Both the position numbers and the translations under genes were made by a program. A model generated the notes under the pieces. The model saw only the letters and a program-made list of their open reading frames with translations. It searched no databases and had not been told where the DNA came from. A DNA stretch of 64,000 bases from Bombyx mori (Eukaryota > Arthropoda > Insecta > Lepidoptera > Bombycidae), in assembly GCF_030269925.1 (NCBI RefSeq), contig NC_085132.1:5602501-5666500 (forward strand), read 5' to 3'. Below are positions 33,937 through 43,300 of the stretch, in pieces (the first letter of the stretch is position 1; the number at the start of each line of letters is the position of its first letter).

Positions 33937-34217
33937 TATTGCTTAAATGGGTGGACGAGCTCACAGCCCACCTGGTGTTAAGTGGTTAATGGAGCCCATA
34001 GACATCTACAACGTAAATGCGTCACCCACCTTGAGATATAAGTTTTAAGATCTCAGTATAGTTACAACGGCTGCCGCAGCTTTCAAACCGAAACGCATTA
34101 CTTACTGCTTCACGGCAGAAATAGGCGGGGTGGTGGTACCTAGCCGCGCGGACTCACGAGAGGTCCTACCACCAGTAAAAAGTCAGTATCCATAACACAG
34201 GGAATCCTAATTTGTGA
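33937..34217 (-). repeat. Bm1 SINE with fused foreign tail
   Basis: Reverse Bm1 followed, after CCTACCACCAGTAA, by AAAAGTCAGTATCCATAACA and CAGGGAATCCTAATTTGTG, exactly as at 12395-12450. Confidence 0.88.
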
Positions 34218-34592
34218 TATAAATTCTAAGGTCTCAAGTATAGTTAGTTAATGATAATAATAATAAAAATACCGTGGGCAAGTCACAAAACTATCCCCAA
34301 TCTAAGATTTCCTGTACTATGGGAACCAGAGCCTGATGATACATGTTTATAGAAATATTTTCGATATATAAGAAGAAGAACGAGAATGATATTAAAAACA
34401 TAATAATACATTTTAAAGTGGCGGTAATTAATACAGAAATTACTTTTATGTCAGCAAGAAAAATCACCTTGATTGTACTCCTGAAAAAAAAATACGTGTC
34501 TAAAAATTTATTGTAAAAATGAAAGAAAGAAAGAATTATAGAAACTTAAAGATTTGTAAAATTCATTGTTTGTGAATCACAACAAAACAACT

Positions 34593-34790
34593 TTTACTGG
34601 TGGTAGGACCTCTTGTGAGTCCGCGCGGGTGGGTACCACCACCCTGCCTATTTCTGCCGTGAAGCAGTAATGCGTTTCGGTTTGAAACACATTACTGCTT
34701 CACGGCTGTCTATGGGCTCCAGTAACCACTTAATATCAGGTGGGCTGTGAGCTCGTCCACACATCTAATCAATAAAAAAAAAACATAAAT
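34593..34790 (+). repeat. Bm1 SINE with an internal inverted duplication
   Basis: Bm1 internal part, then a 22-base arm (34656-34677) repeated inverted at 34685-34706 with one mismatch, then a jump to the TGTCTATGGGCTCCAGTAAC distal part. Confidence 0.85.
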
Positions 34791-35015
34791 GAGACGTTTT
34801 TAAATATTCACTGTGAACTGGATGATAAATTTAATTCTGTTAATCTGATTGTTACTAAACAAACCAACATTGTTATCTTTAATTACACGAATTGTAAGCG
34901 AGCAATAAATCAGTATTCGACCAAATTAGTACTTTACTGCGATGTATTTAGAAAATGTAGTTGGGGGTCAAAACATTATTTGCAAACAATACGTAGCTAA
35001 ATTCTGAAACATTTA
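34791..35015. other. Unassigned AT-rich spacer
   Basis: No gene or repeat recognised. Confidence 0.4.
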
Positions 35016-35311
35016 TCTATATATACTTATATAAAAATGAATTGCTGTTCATTATTCTCGCTAAAACTCGAGAACGGCTGGATCGATTTGGCTAATTTTT
35101 GTCTTGAATTATTTGTGGCAGTCCAGAGAAGGTTTAAAAGGCAAATAAATATGAAAATGCTCGGAATTAAATAAAAATAACAACTTTGTTTTTCCTTTGA
35201 TGTGTTCCCCGTCGGACAGATTCCTTTTGTTTGTTTTAACTTTATTTTATACAAAAGTTCAGGTCTTTTATTTATCGATTGAGGCACTACGAAGTCTGCC
35301 GGGTCAGATAG
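35016..35311 (+). mobile_element. Helitron-type element, family A
   Basis: From TCTATATATACTTATATAAA to GGGTCAGATAG; same family as 11185-11474. The terminal CTAG has become ATAG. Confidence 0.78.
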
Positions 35312-35901
35312 TAGTTTAATAAAAAATTATCTGATCTCGCGTTTATAATTTCAGACGCTTTGAATTATTGGAGTTAGTTTATAAGTTTATGCTAACACAT
35401 GAAAACTGAAGGAATTGCATTACGAAGTCTGAATTTGGAAATTATATATAATATGTTGGGTTAAGTTACAATTATTAATACCATCGTTAGACATAATAGG
35501 AGCGAATAAGTGAACGAGATTAGCAGACGAAACATATGACAGTTCTTAGGACGGAGGCACCGCTCTTCAAGAAGGCTGGTTGGCAAGCGTGACGGCTTCT
35601 ACGCGCCTTCATCGGCTAGGCTCTATCGTAGCACGAAGTTAGCCGAGTTCCGACGATACCGTAATCGTGTTGCCATCTCTCGGGAATCGTGCTGCGTTTC
35701 GTACTACTTTCGTAGCTACTAAACTAACGACCGTCTCCGACATATATATATTTTTCTGGGTGTCTAATATATTTATATGTATATATTTGAACGTATATAA
35801 GTAAGTATTAAACGTATATCAGTCTCTAGTTCATAGTATCGGGTATCCTAATTTAGAGTCACATGACCGTTTGTGACTTTTCCCCAGTTTTTATTATTAT
35901 C
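35312..35901. other. Non-coding; diverged SINE-like body near 35755-35885
   Basis: A GTATCGGGTATCCTAATTTA stretch resembles the SINE body at 29240-29290. No gene seen. Confidence 0.35.
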
Positions 35902-36670
35902 ACTATAGTAGAATTATTTTGTCCGTGCAGTTTGGGTCATAAAAAATCAGAGCGGTAAAGCGAGTATTTCGCTCTCTCTTCCACTCACGAGCCTTATGGA
36001 CGGGCATAGTGATGTGCATTATTGTTGTCGATAAGCGTTATCGATATTGTATTTAGTTTTGTCATTTTGTGGGTTAGTGATAAAAATGAAAGAAATAATC
36101 GCTAATCGAACATTTACGCCACTTATTAGGCAGCGGCTTGGCTCTGCCCCTGGCATTGCTGAAGTCCATGGGCGACTGTAACCACTCACCATCAGGTGGG
36201 CCGTATGCTCGTCTGCCTACAAAGGCAATAAAAAAATATATATCGCCGCAGCAAGTTAACGAGAACGGCAGAAATTAACGCTGTAACTTTTCGGGATTTA
36301 TTCTTATTTTAGTGCAAAATTTTAACACATTGTTGGTAACAACATGTGCAGATATTATTTTGAATAAATTCTGCCGTTTTGATACAAAACAAAGAAGTAG
36401 CCACTGTGTCACTAAAGAAATTCAGAGAACGAATGCATAAAAACACATTACTCTTCGACATAATGTACTATAATTTGCAAGTAAGTACAAATGACTCATA
36501 ACACAACAATGTCTCACCACCCTTCGTATACCACGCCGCCGCCGTGTACCTGCCTTCGATATCATTTGTTTTTATCGATAATGGCGTTGCGCCCGCGCAA
36601 CATGCTCACCGCCCTAGCCGGGCTATGTTTTATGACCCAAACTGCACGGACAAAATAATTCTATTATAGT
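35902..36670. mobile_element. TIR-bounded DNA element with nested LINE tail
   Basis: Ends are inverted repeats of about 43 bases: ACTATAGTAGAATT then ATTTTGTCCGTGCAGTTTGG at 35902-35945, and the inverse at 36628-36670. The interior (about 680 bases) has no transposase ORF and contains a Jockey-type LINE tail at 36126-36238. Superfamily unknown. Confidence 0.8.
36126..36238 (+). repeat. 5'-truncated Jockey-type LINE 3' end
   Basis: GGCAGCGGCTTGGCTCTGCC through GTCTGCCTACAAAGGCAATA and an A-run; matches the 3' end of the LINE at 55206-58435. Confidence 0.85.
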
Positions 36671-37097
36671 TTCTATGTTGCAGGCTATTTAATTTTTATA
36701 CCCACCATTCTGCTTCCGGCTCTGCTTTTAAGCGTTGTATACAACAGATTAAATGGACCTTAATTGTAAACGTTGTAGGAAGAATTATTAATGAGTTCAG
36801 TTAAACGAAGCACTTGTCGTTTAAATAGTACTTGTTAAATGGGTATTTAACGATAATTTCGTATTTCTGAAACATATTTTCATTTAATTGAAAATGCGAT
36901 TGATATACCAATTGTTTTTTTTAATTAGCTTAGCCGGGTTCTACCGGTGTTGTGTTAAGAATATTTATCGTTAAACATTCTAAGTATTATTATTATTCAT
37001 ACTATTATTATGTGCATGTATATAAACATCGTTATTAACACCAGCGATCAGCCTCTAGCAGTCAACATAGCTTGGAAATGAATTCTAAACATGTAAC
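36671..37097. other. Spacer without recognised features
   Basis: No gene or known repeat seen between the TIR element and the maT transposon. Confidence 0.4.
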
Positions 37098-37099
37098 TA

Positions 37100-38398
37100 G
37101 TCAGGTCATAAGTATTGTCACACAGTAAAAACTTTTCTTTTAGAATGCTGGCCACAAAAAAGTTTATTGAATTCGAATTTCGAATTGTTCATGAAAATAA
37201 AAATGTATACTTTTAGAATTTTACTCATTTTTAAATATGGAGTGGACGCTTAAAGAAGACCGTGTTGCAGTTATTGCGTTGCATCGTTGCGGTTACGCGC
37301 CAATTCAAATTTTTAACATACTGAAAAATTTGAATATAACCAAAAGATTCGTTTATCGTACCATCAAACGATACAATGAAGACTCTAGTGTAGATGACAG
37401 GTCAAGAAGTGGTCGCCCTGGGTCTGTTAGGACTCCAGCAGTGATAAAAGCTGTGAAGGCGCGAATTCAAAGAAATCCCAAACGTAAGCAGAAACTGTTG
37501 GCCCTTCAGATGGGGTTAAGCAGAACCACGGTGAAAAGGGTGTTAAATGAAGACTTAGGGCTTCGGGCATATCGAAGAAAAACAGAACAACGTTTGAATG
37601 CTCGTCTAATGGACCTGAGACTGAAGAGATGCCGCGCTTTGTTGAAGCGGTACGCTGGAAAAAAATATCGGGAAATTCTTTTTTCGGATGAAAAAATTTT
37701 TACCGTAGAAGAGAGCTACAACAAACAAAATGATAAGGTGTACGCACACAGTAGTGAAAAAGCGAGCAACCGTATTCCGCGTGTCCAACGAGGTCATTTT
37801 CCATCCTCGCTCATGGTATGGTTGGGAGTTTCTTATTGGGGCTTAACAGAGGTACATTTTTGTGAGAAAGGTGTAAAAATGAACGCAGTTGTGTATCAAA
37901 ATACAGTCCTGACGAACCTTGTGGAACCTGTTTCTCATACCATGTTCAATAACAGGCACTGGGTATTCCAACAAGATTCGGCGCCAGCTCATAGAGCGAA
38001 GAGCACACAAGACTGGCTGGCGGTGCGTGAAATCGACTTCATCCGGCACGAAGACTGGCCCTCCTCCAGTCCAGATTTGAATCCGTTAGATTACAAGATA
38101 TGGGAACACTTGGAGGAAAAGGCGTGCTCAAAGCCTCATCCCAATTTGGAGTCACTCATGACATCCTTGATTAAGGCAGCCGCCGATATTGACATGGACC
38201 TCGTTCGTGCTGCAATAGACGACTGGCCGCGCAGATTGAAGGCCTGTATTCAAAATCACGGAGGTCATTTTGAATAAACTTTAGTGTCATAAGAATCTAT
38301 GTTTTATTAAGTTCATTTTGGTATATGAATGGTTACATAATGAATAAACTTGTTTCAATTATTTTACATTAAACATGTGACAGAATTTATGACCTGAC
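37100..38398 (+). mobile_element. maT (DD37D) Tc1/mariner transposon, complete
   Basis: 1299 bases with inverted GTCAGGTCATAA ends, flanked by TA (37098-37099 and 38399-38400). It contains one uninterrupted transposase gene. A 1298-base disabled copy lies at 18916-20213 in the opposite orientation. Confidence 0.95.
37237..38277 (+). CDS. maT-family transposase, intact (346 aa)
   Basis: Cut-and-paste transposase expected to bind the terminal inverted repeats and move the element between TA sites. Residues about 1-110 contain two helix-turn-helix-like segments (RCGYAPIQIFNIL; ALQMGLSRTTVKRVL) and a GRP-type linker (SRSGRPGS). The catalytic triad is Asp151 (LFSDEKIF), Asp247 (WVFQQDSAPAHR) and Asp285 (LNPLDYKIW). 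The 37 residues between the last two define DD37D, the maT group described from Bombyx. Length is normal for the group. The ATG at 37237 is chosen because MEWTLKEDRVAV is the first start in frame and lies about 135 bases inside the left end. It stops at a TAA 120 bases before the right end. No frameshift, stop or catalytic change is seen, so the copy could be active; this is inferred, not shown. Confidence 0.95.
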   Translation: MEWTLKEDRVAVIALHRCGYAPIQIFNILKNLNITKRFVYRTIKRYNEDSSVDDRSRSGRPGSVRTPAVIKAVKARIQRNPKRKQKLLALQMGLSRTTVKRVLNEDLGLRAYRRKTEQRLNARLMDLRLKRCRALLKRYAGKKYREILFSDEKIFTVEESYNKQNDKVYAHSSEKASNRIPRVQRGHFPSSLMVWLGVSYWGLTEVHFCEKGVKMNAVVYQNTVLTNLVEPVSHTMFNNRHWVFQQDSAPAHRAKSTQDWLAVREIDFIRHEDWPSSSPDLNPLDYKIWEHLEEKACSKPHPNLESLMTSLIKAAADIDMDLVRAAIDDWPRRLKACIQNHGGHFE

Positions 38399-38540
38399 TA
38401 GGTATGTACATATTTTAAATGTAAACATGCTTTGGTAAAATGTTTTTTAGATTCAGAAAACAGCGTATCTTATTACGTAGGTAAATACACAAAATCTTAT
38501 TACGTAGGTAAATACACATTTGTATGTTCTTTATTTTATT

Positions 38541-38675
38541 TTAATTTTTTTATTACTAGAGGGGTGGACGAGCTCACAGCCCACTTGGTGTTAAGTGGTT
38601 ACTGGAGCCCATAGACATCTACGACGTAAATGCGCCACCCACCTTGAGATATAAGTTCTAAGGTCTCAAGTATAT
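38541..38675 (-). repeat. Bm1 SINE 3'-end fragment
   Basis: Reverse Bm1 from GGGGTGGACGAGCTCACAGC to TTCTAAGGTCTCAAGTATA. Confidence 0.88.
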
Positions 38676-38744
38676 TTCTATAAATACGTCAGTTGGGAGT
38701 TTATATTAAATCCCGTATTGTATTGTCATGTGTTATTTACGAGT

Positions 38745-38828
38745 ATTATAATGCAAAAGTCTATGATTGAATAAAAGTATCAAAATAATTTGATACTTTT
38801 ATTTAATCATAGACTTTTGCATTATAAT
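38745..38828. repeat. Near-perfect palindrome, 40-base arms
   Basis: Left arm 38745-38784 and right arm 38789-38828 are inverse complements with one mismatch, around the 4-base loop ATAA. AT-rich; no coding role seen. Confidence 0.95.
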
Positions 38829-39010
38829 CGAATAATCGAGGGCCACAAATAGTACAGACCAGAATTACTTTAAAATTTATAATTTCCACCATTTAACTTG
38901 TTCATAGACGAGTTGAGTTATAAATTCACGAGTCATTACAATGCATTTAAAATGCTATAGGGTATTGGTTTCTTTCTGTTACTTATGAAATAATTGATGA
39001 TCTCAGTGAT

Positions 39011-39231
39011 TTTTACTGGTGGTAGGACCTCTTGTGAGTCCGCGTGGGTAGGTACCACCGCCCTGCCTATTTCTGCCGTGAAGCAGTAATGCGTTTCGGT
39101 CTGAAGGGCAGGGCAGCCGTTGTAACTATACTTGAGACCTGAAAACTTATAACTCAAGGTGGGTGGCGCATTTACGTTGTAGATGTCTATGGGCTCGGAG
39201 CTCGTCCACCCATCTAAGCAATGATAAAAAA
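39011..39231 (+). repeat. Bm1 SINE, 5'-truncated, with a small deletion
   Basis: From TTACTGGTGGTAGGACCTC to CCACCCATCTAAGCAATGA; lacks the AGTAACCACTTAACACCAGG part. Confidence 0.9.
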
Positions 39232-39804
39232 GAAGCGTGGCTCGTTTTCTTGAAATTAGTACTTTTTATTAGTATAGCCATTTTGTTTAAACATAAGTGA
39301 TGGCCTATTTGGCTTGTACTTATATTGTATAACTGCGTTACGGATGAAACATATTTTCTATACATCAGCAAAGAAATACAAAAAGGTAAATGAATAAGAA
39401 AAATCTTTTCATATATTTTACTGCTTTCAAGTCAATATGTCGGGTGCGTAATCCTTATAAATAGTCGCGTGTGACAAAAATTCAGGCGACACGTCCTCCT
39501 AAATCCCTTTCACACCGGGCTTTAAAAGAAATCTTGTAATTTTCACGGCTTTTTTTTCCGCAAAAGTTTATAAAAGTTAACGGACGAGATATTAAATCAC
39601 TCTGACTTAATCGTTGTTGAAATTAGGGTTGGGTGGAATTTATTTGATCGATTTGCCTTGCTAATAATAAAAAGTAAGACGAATCGATTCCTTCTGGCTC
39701 GAGGTTAATTTCTAAGTACAATAAGAGCTTGACAGGATTTTTTAGAATATTTCAAGCAATGTATACTGATCATAATTATTCAACTTAAATGTCTTTATAA
39801 CATA
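39232..39804. other. Unassigned AT-rich spacer
   Basis: No gene or repeat recognised. Confidence 0.4.
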
Positions 39805-40153
39805 CTAGCGATCCGCTCCGGCCCCGCTCGGGTATTTGACAAAAATTTCAACGATGTTTGACGTTGTTTTATTTTTTTAAATAAAATAATACTTAATGTG
39901 ACATAACTATAATAGTTAGACATATGTTGTCGCGGCACTTTTTGTAAATAATAATGTGTTCTACATAGTCGTAATACATTATTTTATTCTATCATCAATA
40001 GTTTTCGCAGGGCACGCGATGTAAAGAATATTTTAGGTAATTTACACCTTGGGTTACATTATTAAAGTTTTAGTAAGAATAAGTTTAAAAGTAAGAAACC
40101 CTAATTTTTTGAAAAAATATTTTAGCCCTTGTCACTCGTAATATTAGTATAGA
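39805..40153 (-). mobile_element. Helitron-type element
   Basis: The plus strand runs from CTAGCGATCCGCTCCGGCCC, with a CCCGCTCGGG hairpin-like stretch, to CGTAATATTAGTATAGA: a reverse TC...CTAG element of 349 bases. Non-coding. Confidence 0.72.
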
Positions 40154-40371
40154 TAATAGTCTAAAGTAGTTGTTGAATCTCAAAATATGTTAAGTACAAG
40201 GAAGGCTTCAAATAGCCGCAGTCTTTAGTAGTAATGACTAAATAAATTATTTTTTGTTACTCTGTCGTCTGTTTCCGAGAAATATTAACAGTATTTTAAA
40301 CGTCGGAAATGGTATAGTTATGAACGCAAAAAAAAACGAATGAATTTTTGAAAGATGTACGATTATTAGGT

Positions 40372-43300
40372 TTTTTTTTTTTTTTTTTTTTTGTCAGGAG
40401 GAAATCGCCGGACTTCCGCCCTTTTCTGGGGATACTGGGCGGGGTATCACCCATCACCCTCCCCCTCGGGACGCCGGACTGGCGGTCGTCGGCGCCACGA
40501 CCACCAGCCCTCTCGGTCGGCAGACTGTCCGAAGCCCGCCTAGATGGCGCCGGTTAGAGTGGGTTACCCTACGGAATACCCCGCTGGGCCAGAACCAGCG
40601 TGGGTCGAGGATAGCCGGCCTTCCATCACCCGGATGCTCTTGCGTAAAACGCGTGCAGAGCAGCTTGCACGTCGTCTTCTTAGGCCCCCCTCGCCGGTCC
40701 CCAGACCGACATGTGAGGGGGACCCGAAACACTTAGAGGGCCAGGGCTTGGGCGAGATCCGCCTCCCTGGCCCCCGCTCGACGGCGGCGGGATTGTGCGT
40801 CTCTCACGCGCCCCGCCGCCTCCTTCTGCGAGATGGTGCACTCGCAGAAGTCGAGCATCGCCTTCCACGACTCGTCGTCGCCGAGCATCGATGCCACAAC
40901 ACTCGGCAACGACAAGTCGGTTCCTATTTTTGCGACGAGGACACGGCGCCACCCCTCCCATGCGGGGCAGGCGACGAGCGTATGCTCTGCCGTGTCCAAG
41001 TCGCAACCACAATGGTGGCACTCTGCCGTCGGCTCGGCTGTGATCCGGTGCAGGAACTCACCGAAACAACCATGCCCAGTGAGCACCTGCGTAAGCCGGA
41101 AAGTGAGGCGTCCTCTGTCACGATTCACCCAATCCACAAGGACCGGGCGAATCGCCTCGACGGTCCTACGACCAGCCGAAGGATCAGCCAGCCGTCTGGA
41201 CCATGACTCCAGCACGGACCGCCGAGATTGGGCCCTCCGTGCTCTGACCACACTGGGGCTGGGACGCGCCACGCCCCGGGCACGAAGTTCAGCCCGCCAC
41301 CTATAGTCAGCGGCGAGCGCCTCCGCTTCCAGAACCCAAGGCGGCGTCCCAGCCAGTACACACGCCGCCTCAAAGGAGATGGTGCGATAACCACGGATGA
41401 CCCTGACCGCGATGGTGCGTTGCGGCCGTTGCAGCAGCTTCGCCACCCCCACGGCCAGGGACTGGCCCCACACGGGCGCCCCGTATAGGGCCATTGATCG
41501 CACCATCCCCGTATAGAGACGGCGCGTCACCTGGTCAGGCCCCCCGACGTTGGGCAGAAGCCGGCTTAGCGCGCCGGCCACCCCCAACAAACGAGGGACC
41601 AGGTTCTGAAAGTGAGCACGGAAGGTCCAACGACTGTCCAGAATGAGGCCGAGGTACTTCAACTGCACCCCGACCCCGATACGGACGCCTCCAACCACGA
41701 TATGGGCATCGACAGGTGGCACTCTCCGGGGCCTGTGGAACCACATGGCCTCGGATTTACTGAGCGCCACGTCGAGGCCCAATCTCCTAATTTTGCCGAC
41801 GACATGCGCCACCCCAGCCGTAGCAAGACGGGCAGACTCAGCAAAACTCCCCCCCCGGGCCACGACCAACGTGTCGTCCGCGTAACATATTACGCTCAGG
41901 CCCGGGAGGAGGGCACCTCTCAGCACCCAGTCATACCCGATATTCCACAAAAGGGGGCCGAGCACCGACCCCTGTGGAACACCGCGCACGACCGGGAACC
42001 GGTGCAGGATCCCACCATGTCCGGTACACGTGACCGATCTGTCCTCTAAGTAGGAACCCACCAGCCGGCGAAGGTAGGGGGGCACTCTATGTCGTTCCAG
42101 CGCCCCCCCTATCACGGACCAGGGCAGGGTGTTAAACGCATTGGCGATATCGAGCGACACCGCCAAAGCCACCCCACCCCTGGAGACGGCCTCCTCCGAG
42201 AGGGCCCGCACGCGAAGGATCGCGTCTACCGTTGAGCGGCCCTCTCGGAAGCCATACTGCTCCGCCGACAGATCGGGTCCCACCCCGACCAGATGCTGGA
42301 TGATGCGGGCTGCCAGAATGCGTTCCAGCAGCTTGCCCACCTCATCCAGCAACACGATGGGACGGTACCCGGCGGCAGTATCCGCCGGGCGCCCCTCCTT
42401 TCTCAACAGCACGAGTCTGCCCGTCCTCCACGATGAAGGAAACCGTCCCGACTCGAGGCAGGAGTTGTAAAGTCTCAAGAGTCGGTCCCCTAGGGCACCA
42501 AGAGCCAAGGCCCAAACCCGGCCATGGACGCCATCCGGCCCGGGTGCAGTGTCCTTCGCGCACATTTTGCGAACGGCCACACGGAGCTCCGCCCCCGTTA
42601 TATGGGGCACCTCAGCAGGGACTTCGCCGTCGTAGTCCGGCGGCGCGTCCATAGCGGGAGCGACAAATCTCTCCCGCTCCTGCGGGAAAAGCACCGAGAC
42701 GATGTCCCGCAGCTGCTGAGGCTGGAGACGCTCCGTGATCGGGGGGGCCCATGGGCGCATTTTATTGCGCACCATATGATAGGGCCGCCCCCACGGATCC
42801 TCATCCAGCGTCTCCAAGAGACCCTCCATGTGTTGGTTCTTGGCTCTTCTGATGGCCAGCTGCAATGCCCTCTGCGCGACGCGGAATGCGCCGTGCAGCC
42901 GGGCCTCTGCTGCCGCGAACGCAATCGGATCGTTGCGCCGCGGCAGGCGGCGGCGGCGATGCCTGGCGCACTCGCGCCTTGCCCGAACGCACTCCACGCG
43001 GAGTTGCGCAATTTCGGGCGACCACCAGTACGCCTGGCGATTAGGAAGTCGAGGGCCGATCCGGGGCATCGACGCATCACAGATGCGACGCATCGTGTCC
43101 CGGAACCACCCTGCCTCTCCCTCGACCTCGACCGGGTGTGGACGCATGGGCGCCCACGCCGCCACCGTAGAGGCTTCCATCAGGAGCTCCTTATTCAGGC
43201 GCTTCAGTGCCCACTTGGGGAATGACCGGGACGCACCACGGGGATGGTCCCCGTGGACGTCCGCGACTGTGGAGCGGGCGGAGAGATCAAACCGAATATA

